Of a DNA stretch of 64,000 nucleotides, positions 42,414 to 51,654 are shown piece by piece. The stretch's first letter is position 1, and every line of letters begins with the position of its first letter. The stretch comes from JAUILA01 sp050289805. GTDB lineage: Bacteria > Bacteroidota > Bacteroidia > Cytophagales > Cyclobacteriaceae. Where the stretch lies: the NCBI GenBank assembly GCA_050289805.1, contig JBNKGL010000014.1, forward strand, positions 42,656-106,655, read 5' to 3'. The position numbers and the translations under genes are program-made. Below the pieces are notes generated by a model that saw only the letters and a list, made by a program, of their open reading frames with translations, was not told the DNA's origin and did no database searches.

Positions 42414-42983
42414 CTCAAAAGTCATCCCTCTTCCATAATGATAAAGACCATTCATTGCCTTTTTCATCGATATTTCAATGCCTTTGAATTCAGATTTTTT
42501 AATCAGGCGTACTTCACCCGCGTCCATTCTGGGTGCATCAGGTACGAATATTGACAGATGATCGGGTTGAGAATCATCCGTAATAAAAGCAATTCTGAAA
42601 TAATTGTCTTCCGGTAGTAATATGGCCTTCCATAATAGCTTCTCGATATCTGCCTCCGGAAGAACGCGGTATTTGAACATCTGAAGACTGGGGATAAGTC
42701 TGAACAGTGTTTCTTCCATCTTTGGCCCCCAAAAATTAAGAAGTCCACGCTGCAATAACCATCCTGAGAGGTAAGCCAAAAGCAGTATGATGACAAATCC
42801 TGTAACTGACACTGTGGTAACTCCAAGGAAAACATGTTCACCGAAAACTTCACCCAGTTTTTCGGCCAGCGGATGTATCATCGCATAAAATTTACCAAAG
42901 AGAAATACTAGGATAGTCAGAGGAATCAAAAAAAGTATACCTCCTGAAAGAATACGTCGCGTGGCGGATTTAAAAACAGTCAT
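42393..42983 (-). CDS. DUF502 family membrane protein, C-terminus altered by repeat
   Basis: 196 residues with two membrane helices near the N-terminus (ILSGGILFLIPLTILVFLFG and VFLGVTTVSVTGFVIILLLAYLSGWLL) and a cytoplasmic C-terminal half, as in DUF502 proteins of bacteria and plants (there linked to membrane trafficking; role in bacteria unknown). Family features include RIAFITDDSQPDHLSIFVPDAP. The C-terminal SVVSSQ and stop are read from a heptad arm, so the native tail was replaced or extended; family members usually run a little further. ATG at 42983. Confidence 0.82.
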   Translation of the reverse strand: MTVFKSATRRILSGGILFLIPLTILVFLFGKFYAMIHPLAEKLGEVFGEHVFLGVTTVSVTGFVIILLLAYLSGWLLQRGLLNFWGPKMEETLFRLIPSLQMFKYRVLPEADIEKLLWKAILLPEDNYFRIAFITDDSQPDHLSIFVPDAPRMDAGEVRLIKKSEFKGIEISMKKAMNGLYHYGRGMTFESVVSSQ

Positions 42984-43068
42984 TGTGTAGCCGGTTGATT
43001 TTTTTAAAAATAATCAACTGAAGACTACAATTCCTATAAAAGGGGTAAACCGTTCAGGTATATTCCGG

Positions 43069-43740
43069 TTATTTGGCCACGGCCTGCTTGCGCAGCACGT
43101 CGTCAACGATGATAGTAGCGAATTTTTCCGATTCTTCACCCACCTTACCCGGGTTTTTCAGGGTTACCTGAGCGGTATAGAACAGCGCTTCAGTTGACGC
43201 GTTATACATGTTTGCCTCAATAAAATAAGTTGAGCTGGTTTCATAATACCCCTTTCCATAAACGGTGGCCATGGCATAAGTGTAATATCCTGAATAGGGT
43301 TGATTGTAGATCGGGGAATCATAAATCACGGTAGGTGCACCTACAGACAGTGACGGACCCTGTACATACCGGGTTTCCTGTTCCGCATTGAGCAGGGTGA
43401 TGATCATCAGTCCGTCAATTTCCCGGCTCTTGATCTTTTCGCGAATTGCTGTAGCGCGTTCTTCCGGGCTTATATCCAGGTCCAGTTCATTCATCCTGTT
43501 GGCCAGCGGAAACATGGTAAATGTACTCACCGCCTTGATACCTTTGGTTCTGAATTCAGTTGCGATCGCTTCCTCTAAATTGGCACGCACCGATTCTCTC
43601 GGGGATATGACAAGGACCGCAAGTTTTGAATACCGTTCTGCGGGCTCATTGTTCATTTTCATTGAGGCGTCGATTTTCAACGAAGGGGCGCAACTGCTGC
43701 AGATCAAAATAATAATCAGGATGGAGTACAAGTGTTTCAT
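43069..43740 (-). CDS. Hypothetical lipoprotein
   Basis: 223 residues; lipoprotein signal YSILIIILICSSCAPSL with Cys about 17. The body resembles small periplasmic proteins with an alpha/beta fold: KLAVLVISPRESVRANLEEAIATE, then a SREIDGLMIITLL strand and SSTYFIEANMYNASTEALFYTAQ. The pattern of an initial strand followed by a conserved R and a late DG(L/A) motif recalls the GNA1162-like or TolB-N-like lipoproteins that pair with cell-surface export, but I cannot name the family. The single gene is 85 bases from DUF502. Confidence 0.6.
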   Translation of the reverse strand: MKHLYSILIIILICSSCAPSLKIDASMKMNNEPAERYSKLAVLVISPRESVRANLEEAIATEFRTKGIKAVSTFTMFPLANRMNELDLDISPEERATAIREKIKSREIDGLMIITLLNAEQETRYVQGPSLSVGAPTVIYDSPIYNQPYSGYYTYAMATVYGKGYYETSSTYFIEANMYNASTEALFYTAQVTLKNPGKVGEESEKFATIIVDDVLRKQAVAK

Positions 43741-43831
43741 CTCGCTAAATTAGGCAAATAACTTCATTGGGCAGTATACTGATTTCGTTCAAATTCAATT
43801 ATTTGAAAGATATCAGGCATCTTTTGCTGAT

Positions 43832-44674
43832 TTAGCTGATGCCGATCGCTTCAAATTGATTCTTGCGTAGCACCATCACTTCTGAGATTCCGGCAGAAGT
43901 GAGTATCTCAATGGCATCACTATACGATTTGGTGATTTCAGACGGGTGGTGTGCATCTGAATTCAGCATCACCGGAATTTTCATATCCCTCATTTGCTTC
44001 AAAGCCCACGTTCCCGGATAAGGCTCCGAAAGCCCCTTTTTGTACATACCCCTCGTATTGACCTCCACAATCACAGAAGCCTTTTTAATTTCCTCCAGGG
44101 TCGCCATCAGTTCATTCTGATACCAGTTATCATCCTCACTGAACAGGCGGAAGGATTTATTATGCATCTTAATTTTATCAAGGTGACCTACAATATCAGG
44201 TCGTCCTTCCCTGATCATCTGGCGGGTTAACTCATAATATTCAGTGATCAGCAATTGCGCGTTACGGTTAAATATTTCATTATAGCCTCTTTCAAAATCC
44301 TCCGGGGTGCCGTCAATCTGCCAGGGAACCCCTGAGTTAAACTGTTTAACATAATGAATGGACCCAATCACATAATCAAGGTTGAAATCATTCTTCATCG
44401 TTAACGGATCTGTTTTACCCGGAATAAAATCTGCTTCAAGCCCGGTGTAAATCTCAATTAGTTGGGAATAGCTCGTTCGAAGGATTTCAATTTCCTCGAT
44501 ATATTCTTCAACAAGATCTTTCTTCATACTCCAGTCGTTGGGAAAGGGTACAGGAGCGTGCGAGGAAAATCCATAGGCAAATAATCCCTGGTCGATAGCG
44601 TTCCGTATATAATCTTCCGGGCTACCCTCGCCATCGCAATAAAAGGTGTGAGAGTGATAGGTGGGTATGTTCAT
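43832..44674 (-). CDS. PHP-domain histidinol-phosphatase-like protein
   Basis: 280 residues. PHP metal ligands are seen as YHSHTFYCDGEGSPEDYI (residues 6-23), GFSSHAPV (about 36-43), a Glu in TGLEADFIPG (about 80), GSIHYV (about 105), GHLDKIKMH (about 161) and LNSDAHHP (about 238). This set matches HisK-type histidinol-phosphate phosphatases (the last step but one of histidine synthesis). No other his gene is in the window, so a different phosphoester or polymerase-exonuclease-like substrate remains possible. Confidence 0.85.
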   Translation of the reverse strand: MNIPTYHSHTFYCDGEGSPEDYIRNAIDQGLFAYGFSSHAPVPFPNDWSMKKDLVEEYIEEIEILRTSYSQLIEIYTGLEADFIPGKTDPLTMKNDFNLDYVIGSIHYVKQFNSGVPWQIDGTPEDFERGYNEIFNRNAQLLITEYYELTRQMIREGRPDIVGHLDKIKMHNKSFRLFSEDDNWYQNELMATLEEIKKASVIVEVNTRGMYKKGLSEPYPGTWALKQMRDMKIPVMLNSDAHHPSEITKSYSDAIEILTSAGISEVMVLRKNQFEAIGIS

Positions 44675-44703
44675 TTCACAAGATATTCATTCGCTATGAA
44701 CTA

Positions 44704-46308
44704 ATGCGACCTCAGCCTGAATTAATGGAATCTTTTCAAGGGATTTCTCAACAAAATTCTGTAAATCACGTACTTAAAAGCATTAACTTTTTTCAATTGA
44801 GTAGCATTAGCTTGGTAATTAACAAAAAGGCTGTTCCGTTCTTCTACAAAACGATCATAGCCCATGGTATATTTGCGCTGCTCAAGATATTCTTTGTGCT
44901 TTTCGGCGGCACCTCCCTTTTTTCTGAAGAAGCACAATATTGGCTGTGGTCCAAATACCCGGATTTATCATATTACTCCAAGCCACCGCTCATTTCCTGG
45001 GTGAATTATGTGATGACGAATATATTTGGTGATTCTGAGATCTCTGTCAGGATAAGCGCCATACTTTGCGGATTTTTTATCGGTATACTCATTTACAGGC
45101 TGGCATTACAGATGTTCGGCAGTGAGCAAAAGGCTTTTTGGAGCTCAGTTCTGTTAATCGCATTTCCATATTTCTGGATAGTTTCTTTTTTCTTCACAAC
45201 CGACAGTCTTGTGACCCTTTTCTGGATCTGGGCCTTGTATTCGTTGTATCGTGCGAGCCATGACGAACCCATATACTGGATATGGACGGGCATTGCGGTG
45301 GGTATGGGTCTGATTTCCAAATACGTGATGGTATTTTTCTGGCCATTGGCGATTGTCTATCTTTTCCTGTATTGCCGTAATGAATTCAGAAACCCTTACC
45401 TGTACCTGTCCATATTTCTTTCACTGGTCTTCCTGCTTCCAATTGTCTACTGGAATTATGTTCATGATTGGGTAACGGTAAAGCATGTATGGTCACTGGC
45501 CGGAGGAGGTGAATCCTCAGCAACCAGCACGCTTGCTGATAATGCCAAATATCTACTGGAATTTTTGGGAGGTCAGCTGGGAACCTGGCTTATTATCTTT
45601 CCATTGGTAATTCTTCATGGTTTTCGTCGGTTTTTAAAGGGCGACCTGCGACAGCAGGAGTTTCTTATCATTCTTTCTGTACTTCCCATTGTGGCGTTTT
45701 TTCTGTTATTGTCCCTTCAAACGTCGGTGGAAGTGAACTGGACATTTTTTGCATTGCCCGCCATTATCATTTATGTGGCACACAATTATTCAGGTACCGG
45801 GTTTCCATACAGAAACAGATTGGGAGTGGTCGCCACTTTAATGGTGTTATTCCTGAGTATTCCGATCGTGGTTCAATTTACTGATCTGCCGGCAAAGTAT
45901 AACCCACTGAGGCGCATAATGGGATGGGAAACGATGGTAGATGACCTGCAAATTAAATTAAATGGGATTAGTGAGCCGTATCAAATCGTCGCAGACTCAT
46001 ATCATACCGCCTCGATGCTTTCATTCTACTTGCCAGACGATATACAGATTTACACATTTTCTCCAGAAAAAAGGATGAACCAGTTTGATTTGTGGACCAA
46101 GGAATATGGAATTGAAGACGAGAATATTGTGACGGTCTTCATTGGCAAAAAGATGCCGGATGAAAAGTATGAACAGGATGTATTCGGACAGGCCCTGGAA
46201 GAATCAAAATTACTTATCCCCTATAATTCATCAGAAGGCCAGGAAATGCATCTCGTTGTGTATGAGAAATTTGAAAATTTACCACTGCAGGTGAATCAAA
46301 CCTACTGA
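44704..46308 (+). CDS. GT39-family (ArnT-like) polytopic glycosyltransferase
   Basis: Up to 534 residues with about ten membrane helices. Helix 1 is followed by the GT39 acidic loop FSEEAQYWLWSKYPDLSYYSKPPLISW, in which the Glu pair stands where the catalytic acidic residue of PMT/ArnT enzymes lies. FFTTDSLVTLFWIWALYSLYRA and SKYVMVFFWP are also typical. It would move a sugar from a polyprenyl phosphate to lipid A or another envelope acceptor. The start is uncertain: 44704 leaves only 29 bases to the divergent PHP gene, and a TTG at 44812 (opening MVINKKAVPFFYK) leaves room for promoters and fits the family better. Confidence 0.85.
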   Translation: MRPQPELMESFQGISQQNSVNHVLKSINFFQLSSISLVINKKAVPFFYKTIIAHGIFALLKIFFVLFGGTSLFSEEAQYWLWSKYPDLSYYSKPPLISWVNYVMTNIFGDSEISVRISAILCGFFIGILIYRLALQMFGSEQKAFWSSVLLIAFPYFWIVSFFFTTDSLVTLFWIWALYSLYRASHDEPIYWIWTGIAVGMGLISKYVMVFFWPLAIVYLFLYCRNEFRNPYLYLSIFLSLVFLLPIVYWNYVHDWVTVKHVWSLAGGGESSATSTLADNAKYLLEFLGGQLGTWLIIFPLVILHGFRRFLKGDLRQQEFLIILSVLPIVAFFLLLSLQTSVEVNWTFFALPAIIIYVAHNYSGTGFPYRNRLGVVATLMVLFLSIPIVVQFTDLPAKYNPLRRIMGWETMVDDLQIKLNGISEPYQIVADSYHTASMLSFYLPDDIQIYTFSPEKRMNQFDLWTKEYGIEDENIVTVFIGKKMPDEKYEQDVFGQALEESKLLIPYNSSEGQEMHLVVYEKFENLPLQVNQTY

Positions 46309-46313
46309 TCCGT

Positions 46314-46556
46314 TCATTCTGTTCTTTTTAATAATTTTTGCTTGTATTTGCGATATCTCACTGTACCATACACAGAGATAACAACACCTGCAAATACGCT
46401 TACCGCGGATAAAATTATAAAAAACAGTGAGTCATAAAACTTAAATATAAAGGCTCCAAGACCTACCAGGGCAAGAGCACCCCTGTAATAGGACATAAGA
46501 GTCCGCTCATTAGCCATTTGTGTCCTCAGCCGCGCAAGATAATTCCGGTTATCCAT
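46314..46556 (-). CDS. DUF202 family small membrane protein
   Basis: 80 residues. The opening NYLARLRTQMANERTLMSYYRGALALVGLGAF (key parts: LAxxRTxMANERTLMSYYR) is the DUF202 signature, followed by two membrane helices. DUF202 proteins are widespread and also fused to VTC proteins in eukaryotes. Their role is unknown; transport of small ions is suspected. It is convergent with the GT39 gene, with stops 6 bases apart. Confidence 0.88.
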   Translation of the reverse strand: MDNRNYLARLRTQMANERTLMSYYRGALALVGLGAFIFKFYDSLFFIILSAVSVFAGVVISVYGTVRYRKYKQKLLKRTE

Positions 46557-46637
46557 GTTGTTTTTGAAGAAAATTAATGAATTCTCAGAAGAATAGGAAT
46601 GGAGTTTTTATATTCCGGCTTTGAAACAAGAAATATC

Positions 46638-48131
46638 ATGAAAAAGGGAATTCTGCTCGTTATGGGCATAGCGCTATTCGTCCTGAATGCTGAAGGACAG
46701 GATGATAAAGCACACATAGAACAAGTTGTAACAAAAGGAAACATCAAGGGACATATTTATTTCCTGGCTTCTGATGAACTCAGGGGCAGGTCTACCGGAT
46801 CTCCGGAAATTGATATCGCTGCCCAGTATATTTCCTCCGCTTTCATGCGATATGGGGTAAAGCCCGTACCGGGCGCAGATGAGGGTTATTTTCAATATGT
46901 GCATCTGGAATCGGTAAGTAAACCGGCACATGTTTCCGCAGGTTTGGATGGGAAAAACATAGAAGCTGCAGACATCATGGTCTTGCAGGGAGAATCTGTA
47001 ACGAGCGAGTCTGAAATGGTTTACCTTAAGTTCGGCATGGAAGAAGACTTTAATAAATACAAGAAAGACCTATCCGGTAAAATTGTCCTGGTAGACGGCG
47101 GATTACCGGAAGGCGAAACCGGATCGTTTGTTACTTCAGGTATGGACAAAGCAGACCGTGCACGGGCACGTGGAGCTGCAGGCATTATTGAGCTCTGGGG
47201 TTCCGAAGCATTCAACTGGAATGGCATTCGCCAGTATGTGGAATCCGAACGTTTTCGCGTTGCCCCGCCTGCATCAACTGATCAGTCGTTTTTCCAGGTC
47301 TGGGTGAAGGATTATGATGGTGCCTATATGGATGTCATGAAAAAGGCTAAAAAACAAAAGATGATGGTATCTCTTGGAGCCCGTAACCGGAAAGACATGT
47401 ATTCGAAAAATATTGTTGGAATGGTAGAGGGAACTGATCCTGACCTGAAGGATGAATTTGTAATCTATTCAGCACATTATGATCATGTAGGAATTGGAAA
47501 AGCAAACGATGAAGGAGATTCCATCTACAATGGCGCACGTGATAATGCGGTAGGAGTGGTTACTGTAATGAGTGCGGCTGAAAGTATCGCAAAACGACCT
47601 ACGAAACGGTCTGCTTTGTTCATTCTGTTTACTGGTGAGGAAATGGGCCTTCTGGGAAGCAGTTATTATGTTCAAAATCCGCTGTTGCCATTGAATCAGA
47701 TGGTATACTGTTTTAACAGCGATAATGGCGGATATAATGATACATCAATCGCAACCATCATCGGTCTAGAAAGAACTACAGAGGCCGAACATATTAAAAA
47801 AGCTTGTGAAATGTTCGGACTGGAGGCAATAGATGATCCGGCACAGGAACAGGGGCTTTTCGACAGATCAGACAATGTGAATTTTGCCAGGGAAGGTATT
47901 CCCGCCCCTACATTCAGTATGGGATTTCGGGCATTTGACGAAGAGATTTTTAAATATTATCACCAGACAAGGGATAATCCGGATAATCTCGATTATGATT
48001 ACCTGGAAAAATTCTTCCGGGCGTATGTAATGGCCTGCAGGCTCATCGCAGATGATACTGATAATCCGTTCTGGGTAGAAGGAGATAAATATTATGAAGC
48101 CGGAAAGGCCTTATATTCTCCTCAGAACTGA
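46638..48131 (+). CDS. Secreted M28-family metallopeptidase with PA domain
   Basis: 497 residues from the ATG at 46638, which gives the signal peptide MKKGILLVMGIALFVLNAEG; a start at 46599 would add 13 residues before it. A PA-type insert lies at about 100-240 (YKKDLSGKIVLVDGGLPEGE). The M28 zinc ligands are YSAHYDHVGIG, NGARDNAVGVVTV, and GEEMGLLGSSYY, with DSDNGG-like FNSDNGGYND and late HQTRDNPDN completing the site. M28 enzymes are aminopeptidases that act on exported peptides. It ends inside the convergent DsrE-like gene (10-base overlap). Confidence 0.92.
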   Translation: MKKGILLVMGIALFVLNAEGQDDKAHIEQVVTKGNIKGHIYFLASDELRGRSTGSPEIDIAAQYISSAFMRYGVKPVPGADEGYFQYVHLESVSKPAHVSAGLDGKNIEAADIMVLQGESVTSESEMVYLKFGMEEDFNKYKKDLSGKIVLVDGGLPEGETGSFVTSGMDKADRARARGAAGIIELWGSEAFNWNGIRQYVESERFRVAPPASTDQSFFQVWVKDYDGAYMDVMKKAKKQKMMVSLGARNRKDMYSKNIVGMVEGTDPDLKDEFVIYSAHYDHVGIGKANDEGDSIYNGARDNAVGVVTVMSAAESIAKRPTKRSALFILFTGEEMGLLGSSYYVQNPLLPLNQMVYCFNSDNGGYNDTSIATIIGLERTTEAEHIKKACEMFGLEAIDDPAQEQGLFDRSDNVNFAREGIPAPTFSMGFRAFDEEIFKYYHQTRDNPDNLDYDYLEKFFRAYVMACRLIADDTDNPFWVEGDKYYEAGKALYSPQN

Positions 48132-48664
48132 AGCACCGCATAGCCCTTGAGCTGAAGTGTCGTAACGACTGTAAGCATGGATGTAGCGATTTTTACTTCC
48201 GGGTAAATTTCATTGGTTCGGATATTTCTTCCGATAAGTGATTGTCCGCACACCATAAGTTCAACGCCTGCATCATGAAGCCGTTCCAGCAGTTCGATAT
48301 TCGGATTATTCGAGCCAAACTTCTGATTGTAAGACTGATGATTCAATAATGTATTCACCGCATTCGCATGAAGCACAACCACGACATTCAGATTGGAGGG
48401 CGGAACACCGCCTATTGCGTGGAGATTGACCAGCCGTGCGACACGTTCAAGGTAATAGTCGGCATATTTTTTTTCGCTGGATGTACTTCCCAAATCGATC
48501 ACAATGTTATACATTAACTCAGGGTCTGGTTTTACATCCGCATCTTTAATATCATAGATGCTGCCGAAGTCCTTGATAACGGGGTTTTCACGTTCCTGGC
48601 CAGATACAGAAAGGCTGCTCATGAGCGCCAGTATGATAAACACGGGTAATAATAGTTTCTTCAT
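48122..48664 (-). CDS. Secreted DsrE-like protein
   Basis: 180 residues with a signal peptide (about 1-22, LMSSLSVSGQ). The body has the DsrE/DsrF-like alpha/beta fold seen in periplasmic members: MYNIVIDLGS, NLNVVVVLHANAVNTLLNH and LLERLHDAGVELMVCGQSLI with a single Cys, then YPEVKIATSMLTVVTTLQLKGYA. DsrE proteins of the sulfur cycle use such a Cys to carry sulfur, but most secreted relatives are of unknown role. Its C-terminal codons overlap the M28 stop. Confidence 0.8.
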   Translation of the reverse strand: MKKLLLPVFIILALMSSLSVSGQERENPVIKDFGSIYDIKDADVKPDPELMYNIVIDLGSTSSEKKYADYYLERVARLVNLHAIGGVPPSNLNVVVVLHANAVNTLLNHQSYNQKFGSNNPNIELLERLHDAGVELMVCGQSLIGRNIRTNEIYPEVKIATSMLTVVTTLQLKGYAVLQF

Positions 48665-48696
48665 GGCTTGAAGTTACGTGAAATTCTTAAAATGAA

Positions 48697-49185
48697 ATGA
48701 ACAATTGTTACGTTGTAATGGGAGTTTCAGGCTCGGGTAAGAGCACCATTGGGAGGGCGCTCGCTGAGAGAACAGGATTGCCATTTCTGGATGCCGATGA
48801 TTTTCACCCTGCTTCCAATATCAAGAAAATGAAATCGGGACAGCCGCTGAATGATGAGGACAGAAAACCCTGGCTTGAGCGGCTGGCCGTTGAGCTATCA
48901 GCATCCGGTGGTTGTGTACTGGCCTGTTCGGCATTGAAAGAATCCTACCGCAACATTCTTGAATCCGGTTCGGCCGACATAACCTGGGTGTATCTGGAGG
49001 CATCCAAAGAACTGATCCGTGAGCGTCTCCAAAAACGATCAGGACACTTTATGCCGCCTTCACTCCTCGATTCTCAATTTCAGGCGCTGGAAGTTCCCCG
49101 GGATGGCCTGTCAGTAGATGTTTCGGACAGCCCCGGTGTTATTGTCAATAAAATTTTATCAGCCAGCGGGCTGTCAGAAAGTTGA
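48697..49185 (+). CDS. gntK: Gluconokinase
   Basis: 162 residues, the length of the P-loop (GntK/GntV) gluconokinases. The Walker A is GVSGSGKSTIG (about 9-19), followed by DADDFHPASNIKKMKSGQPL and DDEDRKPWLERL-type residues (NDEDRKPWLERL here), ACSALKESYR and LEASKELIRERLQKRSGHF. It phosphorylates D-gluconate to 6-phosphogluconate. No gluconate transporter or dehydratase is next to it. Confidence 0.94.
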   Translation: MNNCYVVMGVSGSGKSTIGRALAERTGLPFLDADDFHPASNIKKMKSGQPLNDEDRKPWLERLAVELSASGGCVLACSALKESYRNILESGSADITWVYLEASKELIRERLQKRSGHFMPPSLLDSQFQALEVPRDGLSVDVSDSPGVIVNKILSASGLSES

Positions 49186-49189
49186 ATTT

Positions 49190-49792
49190 CTACTGAATTC
49201 GGATTACTTCGCCAGTCACATTACCCTCAATACTTTTCAGGTATCCGGCCACCACACGTTCCATGCTTACAGGTATATGCCCGGGAAATAACGGACCCAG
49301 GTTTTCCGCTGAAGGTTCCACTAGTCCGGGGCTTACTACATTCAGACGTATTCTTTTGGGTGCCAGCTCTCGTGCGGCAGCCTTCACGAATGAATTTAAT
49401 CCGCCATTCACCATGGCAAGGGCCGAACTTTTATCCACAGGATCATCTGCCAGAATGCCCGAAATCAATGTGATACTGCTGCCCTCGGGCAATTTGTGCT
49501 GACCATACAATACCAGTTTAATCTGCCCCAGGAGCTTACTGTTCAGACTTTCAATCAGGTTTTCTTCGGTCATGCCATCGAGCGTGCCGAAGTATGCATG
49601 CCCTGCAGCTACCGCAATCGCGTCGAAAGGACCATTGTTTTCAAAAACCTCAGTAAGTGCATCTGTACTTGACATATCGAAACGGATATCCCCGGAATTT
49701 CGTCCGGCAGTTACGACATCATGTCGTTTAGTCAATTCTTCGGTAAGGTAGCTTCCAAGAATACCGGAAGCTCCAATAACTAATATCTTCAT
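49190..49792 (-). CDS. Short-chain dehydrogenase/reductase-like protein
   Basis: 200 residues. The Rossmann motif IGASGILGSYL is at about 6-16 and the VAAGHA strand end is present, but the catalytic Tyr of the YxxxK pair is missing: the expected place reads ALAMVNGGLNSFVKAAA. This occurs in a short SDR group of bacteria and suggests an unusual mechanism or a binding role. A GTGS-free N-terminus, RLNVVSPGLVEPS near the C-terminus and a final GNVTGEVIRIQ fit the group. It begins 51 bases downstream of the TPR gene and may be the last member of the large operon above it. Confidence 0.85.
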   Translation of the reverse strand: MKILVIGASGILGSYLTEELTKRHDVVTAGRNSGDIRFDMSSTDALTEVFENNGPFDAIAVAAGHAYFGTLDGMTEENLIESLNSKLLGQIKLVLYGQHKLPEGSSITLISGILADDPVDKSSALAMVNGGLNSFVKAAARELAPKRIRLNVVSPGLVEPSAENLGPLFPGHIPVSMERVVAGYLKSIEGNVTGEVIRIQ

Positions 49793-49843
49793 ATGATTAG
49801 GTTGATATTCTTACTAACGCAGAATGCGGAAGATCGTTAGAAT

Positions 49844-50458
49844 TTAGTTCACAATTGATTGTAAACCTTCCTGCGCCGAAGGATCCCCTGGAATGATCTG
49901 GAGGGCTTTTTCAAAGAGAACCCTGGCTTCCCTTGTTTTTCCAATCTGTAGATTGATCCAGCCCAGCAACACTACTGAATAATAATCGTAGGGGTACATA
50001 TTAGCTACGCGCTGAACATAGGGCAATGCCTTTTCATAATTCTGACGGATATAATAAATCAATCCAAGCCTGTAATTGGTAATGGCATTCTGAGGATCAA
50101 TCGTTAGAATCTCTTCATAAATGCCAATGATATCTTCCCAATTGCCCAGCATTGACATGGGAAGGGCGATACCCAGTTTGGCTTCAACGGCATAGGGCAT
50201 AACACTTATGGCTTTCCGGTAATAGTCGATCGATTCATAATATTCGCCGTTCAGATAGTAAAGCCAACCGAGGCGGACGTTCATCAGGTATGAAGATTCG
50301 TCATATTGAACCTTCAGCGCGTTAATTGACTTGTCGAAATTGCTATCGGCTTCAGCTGCATAACTGGCCCTGAAAATTTCCTGAAGCGAAACGATGTCCT
50401 GTGATTGCACTCCGCTGACAATCGTAAGGAAAAGCAGAATTGGAAATAAAGTTTTCAT
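49844..50458 (-). CDS. Secreted TPR protein
   Basis: 204 residues, signal peptide about 1-19 (LLFLTIVSGVQSQ). About four TPR repeats fill the rest (LNGEYYESIDYYRKAISVMP, then MLGNWEDIIGIYEEILTIDP, IRQNYEKALPYVQRVANMYP and QIGKTREARVLFEKALQIIP). It overlaps the upstream OMP-like gene by 4 bp. A structural part in an envelope complex with that protein is likely but not shown. Confidence 0.8.
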   Translation of the reverse strand: MKTLFPILLFLTIVSGVQSQDIVSLQEIFRASYAAEADSNFDKSINALKVQYDESSYLMNVRLGWLYYLNGEYYESIDYYRKAISVMPYAVEAKLGIALPMSMLGNWEDIIGIYEEILTIDPQNAITNYRLGLIYYIRQNYEKALPYVQRVANMYPYDYYSVVLLGWINLQIGKTREARVLFEKALQIIPGDPSAQEGLQSIVN

Positions 50459-51654
50459 AATCTGAGTATTAAGCCAATGAAAAAGCCCTTGTGTTCATAG
50501 GTCGCGCCATTTTCAGTTTGATGTTTTTTTTCGAATAAATAACCTGCACTCAGCATATGTTTTTGCCAAAGCTGACTGTTGAATGTGACGCCCCAACGGG
50601 ATTTAATTGTATCGGGTAAATTATATATATAGAATGCATTGATATCGCTGTAATTGAACATATCACCCCATCCATAACTGAATTCAAGCCAGTTGGCAGG
50701 AAAAATCATGATGCCTGCTTTTGCCTGGTATACCCAGTTCAATTGCTGGTCCTGTAAATGGCCATTGATAGCGGCATCGATATATGCAGACGCTGATCCA
50801 GTCGGATACAGTGTGATACCTGCCGTATACAATTGCTGTGTGAGAGAATTGATTTTCGAGGAAGCGAAAGCCAGTCGCCATTGAAGCAGTCTCACACGCT
50901 GAGAAACCTGAAGCGAAACAGCGTAATTTTCCCCATCATTTTGAATTCCCTGGTAGTGAAATGCCGGTGAAATCATGAAGCGACCTAGTTGGATACGCGG
51001 GTTCAGGTAATATTCATTTTGGTTGAGGCTCGCGTCGTTGGCTACCTCGACCGAATCCGATGGCCCTCCGGGACCATGCCCGTTCATGCCGTGCGCCACC
51101 CATTCAAATTCACGGAATTCCTGCCGGATCCTTGAATAGCCCTGGTATACCTGGAATCGCGGACTGATCAGATGCGTTATTCCTGCATGGAAGAAAAAAA
51201 TATCACCGATTTCCCTGACTTCATTACTGCTGAATTTATTTCCTCCTTCAAGGTAAATGGAGGATACAACTTTTTTGCAGGATTCGCTGATGCGAGGCAA
51301 ATTATCACGATGATTACAATAAAAAATTCGGGCCTCATTCACCCGTCCGGACAGGAGCAGGGAGTAATAAAGATATTCGGCGAGGGTGTTGTCTATATTT
51401 TGTTTTCCGGCGGCTTCGAAATGAAGGAAAGCCAGATCGTAACGGCCCAGCTCATATGCCGAAATACCCATTCTCATGCGGAGATAGTAGTAATCAAAGC
51501 CTTCGTTAAGTGCCTTTTTTCCTGTTGAAATTACTTCCGAATATCGCTGTTCCTGAAACTGCTGAAAGGTGAGGCTGTCGTAATACCGGAATGTTCCCTG
51601 TGCCCCGACAATTGTTGGAATCATGAATACACATATGATCAATAAGCGTTTCAT
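50455..51654 (-). CDS. TPR plus outer-membrane-barrel-like protein
   Basis: 399 residues, signal peptide about 1-18 (IICVFMIPTIVGAQ). Residues 25-130 hold TPR-like helices (FDYYYLRMRMGISAYELGRY, then LAFLHFEAAGKQNIDNTLAEY). The remaining 260 residues are amphipathic strands (FFFHAGITHLISPRFQVYQG, YYLNPRIQLGRFMISPAFHY, MLSAGYLFEKKHQTENG) with a terminal hydrophobic GFFIGLILRL, as in outer-membrane barrels. It overlaps the M23 fusion gene upstream and the TPR gene downstream by 4 bp each. It may be the outer-membrane part of whatever the operon makes. Confidence 0.75.
   Translation of the reverse strand: MKRLLIICVFMIPTIVGAQGTFRYYDSLTFQQFQEQRYSEVISTGKKALNEGFDYYYLRMRMGISAYELGRYDLAFLHFEAAGKQNIDNTLAEYLYYSLLLSGRVNEARIFYCNHRDNLPRISESCKKVVSSIYLEGGNKFSSNEVREIGDIFFFHAGITHLISPRFQVYQGYSRIRQEFREFEWVAHGMNGHGPGGPSDSVEVANDASLNQNEYYLNPRIQLGRFMISPAFHYQGIQNDGENYAVSLQVSQRVRLLQWRLAFASSKINSLTQQLYTAGITLYPTGSASAYIDAAINGHLQDQQLNWVYQAKAGIMIFPANWLEFSYGWGDMFNYSDINAFYIYNLPDTIKSRWGVTFNSQLWQKHMLSAGYLFEKKHQTENGATYEHKGFFIGLILRL

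Larger units (their letters stand above)
42162..42415. mobile_element. Heptad-bounded element, decayed copy
   Basis: Left arm (TAGTCAG)7-TAG at 42162-42213, identical in length to that at 8133-8184. Then GTTGTTGGGTT and CAATGACATTTGTGCATGAT, which match the start of the interior at 8185 onward after a deletion, and a right arm of four CTACTGA units at 42386-42413. The interior is the same gene as at 8240 with internal deletions. The element joins the 3' ends of ada and the DUF502 gene. Confidence 0.7.
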
